A stretch of DNA of 64,000 bases from Monoplex corrugatus (GCA_030674185.1 CM060312.1:74485737-74549736); one strand, 5' to 3'. Shown: positions 11,295-22,250, counted from the first letter of the stretch. The notes: generated by a model from the letters alone, not told the origin. Program-made: numbers and translations.

Positions 11295-12048
11295 TAGTAG
11301 TAACAGCAGCAGTAGTAGTTGTAGTGGTAGTACATGTAGTAGCAGCAGCAGCAGTAGTAGTAGTAGTAGCAGCAGCAGCAGCGGCAATAGTAGTAGCAAT
11401 AATAGTTGTAATAGTAGTAGCAGTAGTAGTAGCAGTAGTGGCAGCAGCAGTAGAAGCAGCAGCAATAGTTTTAGAAATGATTATAATAGTAGTATGTACG
11501 TATGTATGTATGTATGTATGTATGTATACGCTTAGATTTATGTATGTATGTATGTATGCATGTATACGCTCAGCTTAGATTTATGTATGTAAGTATGTAA
11601 GCATGTATGTATGCATGTATACGCTCATATGTATGTAGGTATGTATGCATGTATACGCTCAGCGCTTAGATTTGATTTTATCAAGATTTTGCGCTATATA
11701 AATAAAATATATTATTATTATTATAGTAGCAGCAGCAGCAGTAGTAGCAATAGTAATATAGTAGTAGTAGTAATAGTGAACCCCCCACTGCACAGCATGT
11801 ACATCACTTCATGCCTGCATGTAAAACTAAACAAGTCTCTGTTTTGCCAGGTTGAAGGACGAGTGATGCGATACTCAGGGAACACGCCAGGGGAGGCGGT
11901 GGTGAAGGCCGCAGAGGAACAGAAGTCTGATTTGATCGTGACCGGGACGCGTGGCCTGGGCACCATACGCCGGACGCTGATGGGCAGTGTCAGTCAGTAC
12001 ATCGTGCACCACTCACACGTCCCCGTCCTCGTCTGCCGTGACAAGTAG
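5783..12048 (+). CDS. Universal stress protein (UspA family), four exons, 154 aa
   Basis: Coding exons are 5783-5861, 9547-9627, 10884-10990 and 11851-12048. Donors are T|GTGAGT, C|GTTAGT and GGG|GTGAGT; acceptors are TTTCAG, TTGTAG and TTTTGCCAG. Phases (1, 1, 0) join without a stop, giving 465 coding bases and a usual family length. The N-terminus has the Usp beta-strand and nucleotide-binding start ([10 protein letters not shown]), exon 2 continues with [11 protein letters not shown], exon 3 is a helical Glu/Lys-rich segment, and exon 4 carries the G-2x-G-9x-G-S ATP-binding motif as [15 protein letters not shown], then the final strand HVPVLVC. USPs of this class are cytosolic ATP-binding homodimers linked to stress responses; the exact role in molluscs is not known. 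The start ATG is preceded by CACC. Introns of 3.7, 1.3 and 0.9 kb are packed with repeats. Confidence 0.93.
5930..6600 (-). mobile_element. RTE-type LINE fragment, 3' part of ORF2 (in USP intron 1)
   Basis: Read on the minus strand, about 6590-6270 encodes a typical post-RT region of RTE reverse transcriptases: [20 protein letters not shown], then [12 protein letters not shown] and [11 protein letters not shown]. The frame then breaks and continues, shifted, to a 3' end near 5930 (GCATGGCGTTGG on the + strand). The same 3' end recurs at 19735, 31432 and 43345. Frameshifts and lack of a 5' part make it a dead fragment. Confidence 0.8.
6720..7010. repeat. CT/CTGT microsatellite
   Basis: About 290 bases of CTGT and CT repeats on the + strand lie inside intron 1 of the stress-protein gene. 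Confidence 0.9.
7245..7810. repeat. CA/CGCG then GA microsatellite block
   Basis: CA runs at 7245-7550 are interrupted by pure CG runs (7361-7376 and 7485-7550), an alternating purine-pyrimidine pattern prone to Z-DNA. A GA/GACA tract with GGG interruptions follows at 7550-7805. All lie within intron 1 of the stress-protein gene. The 200-residue frames across it are repeat translation. Confidence 0.93.
7997..8207. mobile_element. TTAA-flanked foldback MITE, copy B
   Basis: Same family as 2727-2909. It starts TTAACTCTTTGACTCCCGCA and ends with the complementary GTGGGAGTCAACGGGTTCA, where the terminal TTAA has decayed to TTCA. The inner hairpin at 8067-8131 is again bounded by TTAA, though its right arm is eroded. 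It lies in intron 1 of the stress-protein gene. Confidence 0.7.
8575..8635. repeat. CTGT/CT microsatellite abutting SINE
   Basis: A short CTGT/CT run ends exactly where the tRNA-like SINE head begins, so it replaces what would be the acceptor-stem side. Confidence 0.8.
8633..8874 (+). mobile_element. tRNA-derived SINE
   Basis: The head carries a pol III A box (TAGCTCAGTTGG, 8636-8647) and B box (GGTTCGAATCCC, 8681-8692), followed by a body ending in an A-rich ATCAATCAAAA tail. The body (ATCATTGTTGTT, GATGGTTATCCCCGTCGGCC, ACCTGAGGTGG) matches the reverse-strand element at 14470-14740, which confirms a dispersed family. The acceptor-stem sequences do not pair, so it is not a working tRNA gene. 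Confidence 0.82.
9195..9420. repeat. Poly(T) and CAGA repeats
   Basis: A T run at 9198-9215 is followed by CAGA/CAGCAGA repeats at about 9288-9420, ending about 125 bp before exon 2 of the stress-protein gene. Confidence 0.85.
9738..9850. repeat. GT microsatellite
   Basis: A GT run of about 70 bp grades into CTGT, in intron 2 of the stress-protein gene. Confidence 0.92.
10128..10670. repeat. CT/CTGT/TTC polypyrimidine tract plus CA repeat
   Basis: A pyrimidine-rich block with CTGT, TTC and CT runs reaches about 10548, then CA repeats reach 10670. The pyrimidine block contains an internal tandem duplication with a period near 190 bp: CCATCTGTCTGTCTGTC at 10211 and 10401, with a TTC run and CTTGTCTCTCTG following in both. 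It lies in intron 2. Confidence 0.9.
10994..11490. repeat. AGT/AGC triplet-repeat expansion in USP intron 3
   Basis: Nearly 500 bp of AGT, AGC and AAT triplets start at the fourth base of intron 3, directly out of the GTGAGT donor. Longer units recur inside, for example GTAGTGGTAGTACATGTAGT about every 85-100 bp. A Val/Ala-rich frame runs through from exon 3, but it is repeat read-through because exon 3 joins exon 4 cleanly. Confidence 0.9.
11494..11655. repeat. TATG repeats with TATACGCTCA spacers
   Basis: TATG runs alternate with TATACGCT(CA) and GCTTAGATTTATG segments, forming a loose tandem repeat with several similar copies in intron 3. Confidence 0.8.
11655..11745 (+). mobile_element. 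LINE/SINE 3' tail fragment ending in ATT repeats
   Basis: The segment TTTTGCGCTATATAAATAAA followed by ATT repeats (11687-11725) is a common 3' terminus of CR1/L2-type retroelements and their SINEs in invertebrates (recognised from memory). Only the tail is present. Confidence 0.55.
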
Positions 12049-12253
12049 AAAAACAAGCCCACTGCCTCTACGCTATTTGTCTTGGAGCGAAAATGAACTG
12101 GTGCAAGGATAACCGATCCTGGACAAACATATTATATATGTTGTGTGATATTATTGCTGCCTCATTGTCAGCAGTATCTGGTGGACGAATGTGTTGCAGA
12201 GAAGACAGGCTCCATATGACATCTTTTATTATTAGTGTCATGATTGTTACCGT

Positions 12254-12449
12254 TTAACCCTTTCTCTCCTGCACCCTATCTACCAACTGCAAAAACATAA
12301 CCCTTTGATTCCCTCACCTAATCCACCAGCTTCCTGCAGCTGGAAGCTGGTGGATTGGGTGAGGGAATCAGAGGGTTAAGTTTTTGCGTTGCTAGAATGG
12401 TTGGCAATGCAGGATGCTGGTGGACAGCGTGCAGGAGTGAAAGGGTTAA
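12254..12449. mobile_element. TTAA-flanked foldback MITE, copy C (USP 3' flank)
   Basis: Same family as 2727-2909 and 7997-8207, bounded by TTAA at 12254-12257 and 12446-12449. The inner hairpin (12297-12379) is the best preserved of the three, with arms CCTTTGATTCCCTCACC and GGTGAGGGAATCAGAGG. It lies 200 bp beyond the stress-protein stop codon, probably inside its 3' UTR. Confidence 0.75.
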
Positions 12450-12503
12450 AGCTTAGCCATTTGCACAGGGCCGTGTCTGTCCTTTGGATTTGGAGCCGAG
12501 AGT

Positions 12504-12504
<1 letters not shown>

Positions 12505-12536
<32 letters not shown>

Positions 12537-12540
12537 GTTT
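12505..12540. repeat. TTG triplet repeat
   Basis: About ten TTG triplets; no gene context. Confidence 0.85.
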
Positions 12541-12628
12541 TGTTCTGGTAGGTCGGTGTTTTTCTTGTACTCAATTTTCATTTGACGCGTTGTAATTTTG
12601 TACTCACAATCAGGGAAGATAGTTGAAC

Positions 12629-12634
12629 AATAAA
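12629..12634 (+). promoter_or_regulatory. Candidate polyadenylation signal for the USP gene
   Basis: The first clear AATAAA downstream of the stress-protein stop codon, about 580 bp on. If used, the 3' UTR would contain MITE copy C. Transcript data are needed to confirm it. Confidence 0.35.
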
Positions 12635-12730
12635 CGCCAAGCTTTGGCTTGGCATAGCTAATCTCTTCCAGTGAACTGTCAGCAGCAAAGATGTATTTGT
12701 CAAGTTGACAGCAGTGCACGACACATCAGC

Positions 12731-12936
12731 AAACATGTTTAGGTAAAATGTGTTTCAATATTTTATTAACTATTTTTTTTCAATAGCTGGTAGGTATACC
12801 AATCACAGACGATTGTGTTCATAAATATAAAAGTAAACATGTTTAGGTAAAACGTGTTTCAATATAAAATCAGCTGTTTCAATAGGTGGTAGGTATACCA
12901 TTCATAGACGATTATGTTCATAAAACGTAAAAGCAT
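12731..12936. repeat. 104-bp tandem duplication
   Basis: Two copies of a unit beginning AAACATGTTTAGGTAAAA start at 12731 and 12835. They share GGTAGGTATACCA and GACGATT(G/A)TGTTCATAAA. No coding content. Confidence 0.8.
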
Positions 12937-13301
12937 ATAAACTATGAACCACTTAAAACTTCAAGACCACGACAGTGACTCGTGTTTATGCGTAGATGCA
13001 TGGCATTCCACATGATTATTGTGGATCTTTCCATCACATTACGCGTGCAAGTGCAAGGCATACAGAATCGTTGAGTTCTTTTAAACTGATTCAATAAAAT
13101 TGAAACTAAAGGTAACACTGAGGGATGCCGTTAAATAAACTGCCTTCTGTGTGATTCTCTCCCTCTGCCTTCTCTGTCCCTCTCTCCCTCTTTCTCTCCC
13201 TCCCTCCCTCTCTGAAGAATATCACAATCCCTGTTTTCCTGTTTATCAAAATGGCCATTCATGTTTATGCCAATAAACCAGTGAAATATCCAGTCTTAGT
13301 C

Positions 13302-13304
<3 letters not shown>

Positions 13305-13378
<74 letters not shown>

Positions 13379-13413
13379 TTGTCTGTGTGTGGGTGCGTGT
13401 GTGTGTGTGTGTT

Positions 13414-13462
<49 letters not shown>

Positions 13463-13593
13463 CCATATGCGTATGCGTGCGTGCTTGCGTGTGCGTGCGT
13501 GCGTGTTGTGCGTGCGTGTGTTGTGTTGTGTGTTGTGGTGTGGTGGTGTGTGTGTGCGTGCGTGCATGTGATGCGTTGTGTGTTTTGTGTGTG

Positions 13594-13654
<61 letters not shown>

Positions 13655-13745
13655 TGCGTGTGTCTGTGTGTGTGTGTGTGTTGTCTGTCTGTGTGGGTGT
13701 GTCTGTGTCTGTATTTGTGTGTGTGAGAGAGAGAGAGAGAGAGAC

Positions 13746-13778
<33 letters not shown>

Positions 13779-13815
13779 AGAGAAGAGAAGAGACAGAGAC
13801 AGAGACAGAGACAGA
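13305..13815. repeat. GT and GA microsatellite block
   Basis: GT runs with CGTG and TTGTG variants span 13305-13725, followed by GA and GAGACA runs to 13820. Large Cys/Val and His/Thr frames here are not genes. Confidence 0.95.
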
Positions 13816-14127
13816 GAGACATTGCGAGAGAGTATAATATAAAATGTTCTGACTGTTCATTCATCAGACATATCAAATTGTGAATCAGATGGTCGCTCAA
13901 TCACAATTCAAAACTGCAAATGTTTTAAGTGGCATTTTTGTTTTGTTTTTGTGGTTGCTTTGTTTTTAATTAGGCTATAGTACTCACATGGTGCATGGTG
14001 TGTAACCGTTAAATTCAGAATTTTTCTAATGTCTTGACCATCTTGTTTCCTCTCTAATGCGGTGACCTTTTGACATCAGTTCACTCACAATCGGTCCAGC
14101 GCGAGAACTTTGTGCTTTTCGCCGGAG

Positions 14128-14213
14128 CCTTCTGCGCAGCGAAGATGTGTGTGGTGTTAGTTCTGCTGTGACTGCGACTTGTTCGGTTTCTTGAAATGGC
14201 TTTGGTTTTGGGT
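14128..14213 (+). other. Candidate first exon (weak)
   Basis: A locally more GC-rich segment ends in ATGGCTTTGGTTTTGG followed by a consensus GTAAGT donor (ATG at 14196). A possible partner acceptor (TTTTCCTGTTTCACTTCAG) ends at 15608. The joined reading frame runs directly into a short tandem repeat and stops, so coding potential is doubtful. It could be a noncoding first exon or chance. Confidence 0.2.
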
Positions 14214-14469
14214 AAGTTAGTTAGATATTTTCATGTAATGTCCATTCGAGCATCTCATAATGATAAATTCATTTTGTTTCGAGGAGCTGTTTGAAGTAAA
14301 ATTTAAGAATTTCTTTACCATTACTGATACGCTCGAACCTGCTCACCATAGTGACATTCGCCTGCTCAGATCACATGATACAGATCAAGACAAATTCACG
14401 CAATAGTCAATAGTGTCACCAAATCTGATAACAGTTATGAGAAGACTCCTCGAATCAGCGCAAAATCCT

Positions 14470-14740
14470 GATTGATTGATTTACGTCGACAGTTGATTGA
14501 TTTTGTTCAGTTTTTACGTCGACAGCCACCTCAGGCTCAGGCTCAGGTGATAATGGCCGACGGGGATAACGGTCATAACCATCCCAGGGAAGTGGGGGAA
14601 GAGGGAGTTACCTAATCCTATCATTGGTCCTACTGACACTACGGTGACTACCAGAACAACAATGATGTTAGCCTGTCTTAACATCATTGTTGTTTGGTGG
14701 TATCAGTATAGGACTAGGCGCGGCCGGGGATTCGAACCCA
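14470..14740 (-). mobile_element. tRNA-derived SINE, reverse copy, 5' truncated
   Basis: On the minus strand the B box GGTTCGAATCCC (complement of 14727-14738) is followed by the same body as the SINE at 8633-8874 and a tail of AATCAATCAA type. The A box is missing. The tail region contains a short duplication of the TTACGTCGACAG segment. Confidence 0.78.
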
Positions 14741-15049
14741 CATCAAAATCTTGTGTGGTGGCAAGCCCAAGTACAGGTCTTTAAATGGAAACGGTACGGA
14801 GAGGGGGTGGAGGAGAAAAGAGCCAATAAAACACGAAGCTGACATCACCAGATTCAGAGATTCATCAGAACTTCTGGATCGCCATTGGGCAGACCACATA
14901 CACTGATACAGTATCTGATTAGGTAGACTTTCAGACGGTTGCGCCATCAATATTCACGCAAGAAGTTTTTCAACTGTATGAATGACCAATTTTTTTCTTT
15001 CGCGAAAAAGACCAGACTAAAGGCTGAATAGTCTAAACCAGTCTGCAGC

Positions 15050-15100
15050 GGTATGGTATGGTATCATGGTATGGTATGGTATGCCATGGTATGGTAAGAT
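15050..15100. repeat. GGTAT pentanucleotide repeat
   Basis: GGTAT repeats with ATC and GCC interruptions. Confidence 0.8.
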
Positions 15101-15647
15101 GAGCAGCAAAGCTGTTTCTATGCTGACAGGGTGAGCTGGGATTGAACTCGAGATATGTGGTCTTTTTGTAAAGCCATTATGCCTATATTTACAATAAATA
15201 TGTGGCAGAGGAAGAGTGACTGCATGAATTTATTACATCATGAAAATCTGCATATAGCCTCCAGTCCACTCAGGCTTTGAATAAGAACATGACCCTGGTT
15301 AGATTTGGGGAAAACAGAGCAGCGTTCAAGGCAGAAATAACTCAACAACACACCTAAAATTCAGACTTTAATAAAACTCGATAAAAACTGTTTTGGTTCC
15401 GACAACTGACTTGATACAAAATGGCCACTGTAGAATTTTGGGGTTGTCCCTGGTGTGGACGCGGGGGAGGGGGGGGGGCTTTTGAGTATAAATGAATAAA
15501 TGAGCCAGTGACAAAATGTGCTGATACTCCCTTTGGGGGGGGGGGGGTGGTGTGACTGGAAATCATTTGTTTTGAAGTTGACAATTTTTTTTCCTGTTTC
15601 ACTTCAGGTAGAGGACTTGACCAGAGGAGTGATGGACTGGCTTCATT

Positions 15648-15755
15648 GATATGTCACCACATGGGTAACGAGAGATGTCACCACATTGGTAACAATAGAG
15701 ATGTCACCACATCGGTAACAATAGAGATGTCATCACATGGGTAACAATAGAGATG
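15648..15755. repeat. 28-bp tandem repeat (about four copies)
   Basis: Four copies of a unit like GATGTCACCACATGGGTAAC followed by AATAGA. It starts just after the candidate acceptor at 15608. Confidence 0.75.
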
Positions 15756-15819
15756 GCTGTATGAGTGGGTGTGTAACTGTGCAAGTAAATGGTGTCAAGA
15801 GAATTAAAAAATTTTTTTT

Positions 15820-16100
15820 TAAAGTATCATTGCACTCGGGAGGCTGCCTTTGTGCTCACCTTTTTTCTTGTCCCAATTTCTACGCCACCTTAAAAGCCAC
15901 AGAAGCTGGAACAGTTTTACAGTGTGATGATTATGATGTCAATGAGGATGATAATCATGATGCTGTGGAGTTCCCTCTAGGATTGAGACTGCATGACAGG
16001 GCTGTACTCTTAACTTATGATCATAATATATCCTGGTGTCGACCAGGTCAGAGAGATACAGACACCTGCGGTGCTGGTCATAAGATTTGAGCAACGCCCT
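15820..16100 (+). repeat. Dispersed repeat family R1, + copy
   Basis: Shares GTCAATGAGGATGATAATCA, GATTGAGACTGCATGACAGG and CATAATATATCCTGG with the reverse-strand copy at about 32275-32565, along with weaker similarity upstream (GGAGGCTGCCTTTG against GGAAGGTTACCTTTG). It is therefore an interspersed element of about 290 bp. The open frame across it is not supported as a gene. Confidence 0.75.
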
Positions 16101-17735
16101 CGGTGACGCATCCGTGAAGTGGACGAGACTGGACTGTGTGGTCCCAGTCTTCCCAGTGAGCCCATAGCCTGCCCAACTCTGGGTAGGAGCCAGTTAGAGC
16201 CGAAAAATGTGTTGAGAGAAAATTGCTTGCATTACCATTGAAGTACTTACGAAGCAATTCATTTGCTAAAAAGTCAATTTCAGTTGAGCCATAATCACAT
16301 CTTCAGATAACATGCCGGTTCACTCTTTAGGGGATGAAATCATGAGAGCAGACTTAGAGAAATATTTATATAAACTTTTTCTAGATTTCCAGTAGAATGC
16401 GCTTTATGGAGTTAGATGATTATTGAAATCTTCTGAAAAAATAGTGTAAATGAAAAGAACCATTGGAGTGATATGTTTAAATTTCATGAATGATATACAA
16501 AATATGAATCAACAGAAAAAGGGTTATATTGGTTTGGTTAGCATTGCCGGAAGGAGCCCTTATTGAAAGTGCGAGTCAATGCGTGCGAGTCAATGCGTGC
16601 GAGCATGACTGTGTGAATGATACGTGTGTTAAAGCTGTTGCATTTCATGATTTAGAGTTGAACTACAGATGTTATGATTATTTGTGTTGAGTATTACTAG
16701 TATTATAAATCGCCTCTATTTGATAATTTGAAGTTTTGCTTTTTCCATTGGATTATCCTAGTGTTCCCAGATTACACATATTTGCTTTATAGTTTAACTT
16801 GTTGCTTAATCTAATTAAAATGAAATAGGCCCGATGATATGGAGTAAACAAAAAAACCCAGTGAACACAAAAAGTGAAAAGATGTAAACATACACACACG
16901 CATTTACTGAAAATACGAAAAAATGAAAAAAATCCTACTAAAACTTTAAAAAAAGAAAAAAATAACCATGGGTTAATAATACAATATGTATTAGTTCATT
17001 CATTTATCCAAAAATTGTAGAGAAAATTATATATAAAAAAAGTAAGGAAAAAAATATAATTATAAATTACATATATAAACTATAAGAAAAAAACTGTTTT
17101 GTCTGTGTACTTATTTATTAAATGCAATGTGTGGGCTATTTGTTCATTTATTTGAAAAAATCATTTATTTGTTTATTTAGTTTACAATAATTTTAAAATT
17201 ATAAAAAAATCACACATACATAAACAAACAAGAAAACAGCTGTGTGTTTTGTCTGGTTGTGTATTACATGGGATATGTTGTTTTCATTCATTCAATTATT
17301 GAATTTAAAGCAGTTTAAATTTTTTTTGAAATTTAAAGGTTTTGACATAGTGGTGTGAGTTCAAATTTAGGAAGTGTTCACTGGATTATGTTTTTGAACA
17401 TTTCCCCTCATGATCCAGTTTTAGTATTTGAATGAGGGTACTTGCGTTTTCAATAATGACATTCATATTTCTGCATAAGTGGTTGAGTACTTTATTTTTT
17501 GTGATCTGACTCACATTTCGGCATTTAGGGGATATGTATGTATATATATTTGCTGCAATGATACTCAAGACTTTTGCATTTAGGGGATAAGTAGGCCTAC
17601 ATGTATTTTCTGTTAACATAATCATTTTTCTGCCTGAATGTGTGGCTTATACTTACTTTACCGTGAGTGTATGGACATATTTGTTTGCATATGACATATG
17701 CAAACAAATTCTACTTTTTTCTGGTGTGTGATGAA
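16101..17735. other. AT-rich sequence, no gene seen
   Basis: AT-rich DNA with A and T runs and short palindromes (ATTTGTTTGCATATG with its complement around 17678-17707). A 79-codon minus-strand frame at 17386-17625 has no recognisable domain and no splice context. Confidence 0.5.
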
Positions 17736-17737
17736 CA

Positions 17738-19620
17738 GTTGTTTCTCCAGGGTCGTTGATATGTGATGTTACTGATAGACTTGTTCCAAGGGTTATTAAT
17801 AGACTGGTTCTGTTGATCTGTGATGTTATTCACAGACTGGATCCAAGGGTTATTGATCTGTGATTCGACTGGTTCCAAGGGTTATTGATCTTTGATGACC
17901 TGAAAAACTGATTCAGAAGGTTATTGAACTGTGGTGTCTTGTTCCAAGGGTTATTGATCTGTGCTTTCACTGATAGACTGGTTCTAAAAGTTATTGATCA
18001 GTGATGTCATTGGTTCTAAGGGTTATTGATCTATGATGTCTTTCATAGACATGTTCCAAGGTGAATTATCCATGATGTCACTTATACTAGACTGGTTCCA
18101 TGGGTTATTGATCAGTGATGTCACTGATAGACTGATTCTAAGGATTATTGATCTGTGATGCCACTGATAGACTGGTTCCAGGGATTATTGATGTGTGATG
18201 TCACTGATAGACTGGTTCCAAGGGTTATTGATCTGTGATGTCACTGATAGACTGGTTACACAGGGATTATTGATCTGTGATGTCACTGATAGACTGGTTC
18301 CAAGTGTTATTGATCTGTGATATCACTGATAGACTGGTTCCAGGGATTATTGATCTGTGATGTCACTGATAGACTGGTCCCAAGGGTTATTGATCTGTGA
18401 TGTCACTGATAGACTGGTTCCAAGGGTTATTGATGTGTGATGTCACTGATAGACTGGTTCCAGGGATTATTGATGTGTGATGTCACTGATAGACTGGTTC
18501 CAAGGGTTATTGATCTGTGATGTCACTGATAGACTGGTTACACAGGGATTATTGATCTGTGATGTCACTGATAGACTGGTTCCAAGTGTTATTGATCTGT
18601 GATGTCACTGATAGACTGGTTCCAGGGATTATTGATGTGTGATGTCACTGATAGACTGGTTCCAAGAGTTATTGATATGTGATGTCACTGATAGACCGAT
18701 TCCAGGGCATCCTCTTGAGAAACTAAAACTGAAACTGATCAACTGATTCCTAGGGCCATTGATCTGTGATGTCTTTCATGGATAATAGATTGGTTTCAAA
18801 GGTTATTGATAGATGGTATTGTCACTGATAGTGATACTGATAGACTGTTCCAAGGTTTATTGATGTGTCATGTCAGTGATAGGTTCCAAGGTTTATTGAT
18901 GTGTATGTCAGTGATAGGTTCCAAGGTTTATTGATCATGGATGTGTATGTCAGTGATAGGTTCCAAGGTTTATTGATGTGTCATGTCAGTGATAGGTTCC
19001 AAGGTTTATTGATGTGTATGTCAGTGATATGTTCCAAGGTTTATTGATGTGTATGTCACTAATAGACTGGTTCCAGTGATTGTTGATCTGTGATGTCACT
19101 GATAGACTGGTTCCAAGGGTTATTGATCTGTGATGTCACCGATCGACTGGTTCCTGGGGTTATTGATCTGGGATGCCACTGATAGACAAGTTCCAGGGAT
19201 TATTGATCTGTGTCTTTGGTTCAAAGGGCTATTGATGTGTGATGTCTCTGATTCCAAGGGTCATTGACCTGTAAATGTAATGCTACTGACAGACAGGTTC
19301 CAAGGGTTATTGATCAGTGATGTCAGTGATAGACTGGTTCTGTTGATTTGTGATTTCATTGAAAGACTGATTTCAAGGGTTAGTGATCTGTAATGTGATT
19401 GATAGACTCTAAGACTGGTTCCATTGATCTGTGATTTCACTGGTAGGTTCCAGGGGTCATTTATCCTTGTGTCACTGATAAATTCAGTTAATCTGGAATG
19501 TGTCTAATACTAGACTGATTCCATAAGGCTGTTGAGCTGTGATGTATCTGATAGACTTGTGAGCTTTGTGTTCCTGAAAGGTGATTGATCTGTGATATTA
19601 CTGATAATTGATCTTCTTGT
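17738..19620. repeat. 40-bp minisatellite, about 45 units, with higher-order structure
   Basis: The consensus unit is about TGATCTGTGATGTCACTGAT followed by AGACTGGTTCCAAGGGTTAT. Units are most uniform at 18100-18700, where a variant (GGTTACACAGGGATTATTGA) appears at 18254 and 18536, giving a seven-unit, 282-bp higher-order period. A shorter subfamily (GTCAGTGATAGGTTCCAAGG) occupies about 18860-19060. Both ends decay gradually. Confidence 0.95.
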
Positions 19621-19734
19621 TCCCTTATTGTGCCCTGCTTATTCAAACAGGTAACTTTATCCTGTTAAATTTCAGATTATGTACAAAAGACTGGAAATTA
19701 AATAGGAAAAGTGTATTCTGATATGGAAGCTGCT

Positions 19735-22250
19735 TAATCATCATGTGCTTTGCACTGTGGTGTTGGCAATAATGGCCCTCCATACAACTCCCATCTTTTG
19801 TTGCTGCAAATGTATCTCCTGTCCTTTCTGTCCTCATTCACTCTGTAAACCCTACAGTATTTTTTCCCTGGGTCTGCCTGGTGCTCTTTTTCCCTCTAGC
19901 TTTCCTGTTGTGATTAGGTCCTCAAATTTCTCTTGCCTCATAAAATGTCCTATAAATGTTGCTAGATTTTTCCTCATCTTCTGCATGAATGTTGTTTTTG
20001 TGTGTGCCTCCTTCAAGATTGTCTCGGTTTTTGGTTTTCTTTGCTGTCCATGGAACTCTAACATTCTTCTTAGAAACCACATTTCAGCTGCCTCAGTTTT
20101 GTTCTGATTTGCATGCTGATTAGTGATTGTCAATACTTCACATCCGTACAATATTGGTTCTATTTAAAACTGAAAAACTCTTCCTCATGTTAATTGATAG
20201 GTATTTGTTCGTTGTTGGTAAGAAAACTTTTCATTGTCTTCAATACTGTGTTTAGCTTGGACAATTCTGCTTCGCTATTTCTAATGTGCATCAGCCATCT
20301 GGTGAGATGACTGTTCCCAGATATTTAAACTTATCAGCTTGTCTCAGGGTTGTGCTATTTATTGTTATTTTACTTGAAAGGTTTTCTTGCTTTTTACTGA
20401 TTACCATGAGTTTAGTCTTCTTGCTATTCAGTTCTAGTCCTTTATTTGTTTTCTGTTTCTAGTATATTCATATTTGCAATTAGAACGGTGTCATCTGCAT
20501 AACGAAGATCATCATTTTTCCTCCAGTCTTTATCCCAGGGCATTCTTGGTTTTTAATGATGGTTTCACTGTGTCATTTTTCCTGCAATCTTTATCCCAGA
20601 GCATTCTTCTTGGTTTCTCATGATGGTTGCACTGTAAAGTGAAAAGAAATCTGGTGACAGAACACATTCCTGCTTTTAACCTCTCTTTTGATATTTTAGA
20701 AAGAGCTTATATCTCATCTTTTACTCTCATTGCTACTGTTTGTTCCCAATATGTACTCCTTTTTATTCTGAGATCTTTTCCATCCATGTTGAGCTTTTCC
20801 ATTTGATTAATCAGTTCTTTGTGTCTTACCCAATCAAAAGCCTTGGTATGGCCAACAAAACATAAGTGTAAATCCGTAGTCAATTCAGCTGATCTTTCTA
20901 TGAGAGTTCTTAGGTTGTATATGGCATTAAGAGTACCTTTTCCTTTAACAACTCCACATTGTTCATCTGCTATTTGTGCTTTGATTCTGTTCCTTGCCCC
21001 CCTCATGATTATTCTTACATGGCTCATCAAGCTGATTGTATGATGGAGTTTGCATTCTATAGCCCCTACTTTCTTTGGAAGTGCAGTGAAAATTAATTTT
21101 GAGATATATTTAGGGATTTTTTCTGGTGTCACAAACTTTATTAAGGAAGACTTACTTTTTCTAACACCAAATTCATCTAGACTAAAGCCTCAGTCATTTC
21201 TAGAATATTGTCTGGTCTTGGGGCTTTTCTCAGTTTCTTCTTTATCATTGCTGCTCTAACTTTATCTTTCATTATTGATGGTCCTTCAGCATTCTTTCTT
21301 ATGATGTGTTCCTCCTCCTCTTTTGTCATTGTCGAAAAGGTCTTTAATGTACACCATCTATCTAATATTTTGTCTTTTCCCATAATAATCATACCATCTT
21401 TAGCTTTAAACATCCACTTGATATGCACATCTTTCCTGTGGACAGTTTCTTCATTGTTTCTGTACATAAACTTAGGGTCTGTTTTGTGTTGGTCTTCTAT
21501 TTCTTTGCACTTTGTTTCTAGCCAAGTTTCCTTAACTTCATTGCATCTATTCCTCATGTCCATATGTATCTTTGTATTTTCCTCTTTTCCCTTTACCTCC
21601 GTTCTCCTTTTGTCATCCAGTGATTCTGTGCTTTTGTTTCAACTCTAGGGATTTCTTCACAAAGTTCATTTATCAAGTTTCTCTAATTTGTCCACTATTT
21701 CTCACTGTCATCATCACCTTCCAGAGCACTGAATTTGCTTTGAACATATTTGTTAAATTTTGCATGTGTTGATTCATCTGTCTAAAAGAGTCAAAGAGTT
21801 GCCATCTGCACCTGATGTTTTTGCTGTTAGTAAAACATTTCTAAATCTTATTTATACGGATGTAATCAGTTTTATTTCTTTTGCTGTTTCCTGGATTCAT
21901 TCATGTCCATTTTCTTGTTAGGTTGCTCAAACCAAGAGTTAACTATTAATTCATTTACTTGTGTCCACTCAAGTTTTTCTCCCCTTTCATTTCGCATGCC
22001 AAGGCCATGAGGTCCAAGTATGTCATCTACTTTTTCCTGTCCCACTTTAGCATTAAAATCTCCCATTATCACTGTAATGACCTGTGACTTACACTGTTAC
22101 AGTGAACCTTGGCTGTCTCTAATTCTACATAGAAGTTGTCAGTTTCTTCCTCAGTACTTGCAGATGTTGGTGCAGATATTTGAATGATGTTCATATCAAA
22201 AGGCTTGCCTTTCTGTCAAATAAAATTGGGTTTGATATAGCTTAGTATCC
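19735..22250 (-). mobile_element. Degenerate RTE-type LINE (endonuclease and reverse transcriptase remnants)
   Basis: On the minus strand, from high to low coordinate: an APE endonuclease piece with MGDFNAKVGQ and HGLGMRNERGEK (22072-21872); a linker (21563-21177); RT domain pieces with LRTLIERSAE and HTKAFDWVRHKELI (about 20950-20800), where relatives have FVDYTKAFD; MYWEQT-like STYWEQTVAMRV (about 20730); and the C-terminal part with TEAAEMWFLRRML and GRPREKIL (20100-19850). The 3' end near 19735 matches the other RTE copies. Stops and frameshifts separate every piece, so it cannot be active. Confidence 0.85.

Noticed and set aside
10889..11578. 229-codon frame running from USP exon 3 into a Val/Ala-rich stretch
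   Set aside because: The GTGAGT donor after exon 3 and the in-frame acceptor of exon 4 give the complete ATP-binding domain. The extension is AGT/AGC repeat.
14196..15755. Second stress-protein gene starting MALVLG
   Set aside because: The joined frame does not resemble a UspA domain and runs into a 28-bp tandem repeat; it is kept only as a weak exon candidate.
17738..19620. CRISPR-like array
   Set aside because: Units are contiguous tandem repeats with no unique spacers, in a eukaryotic sequence.
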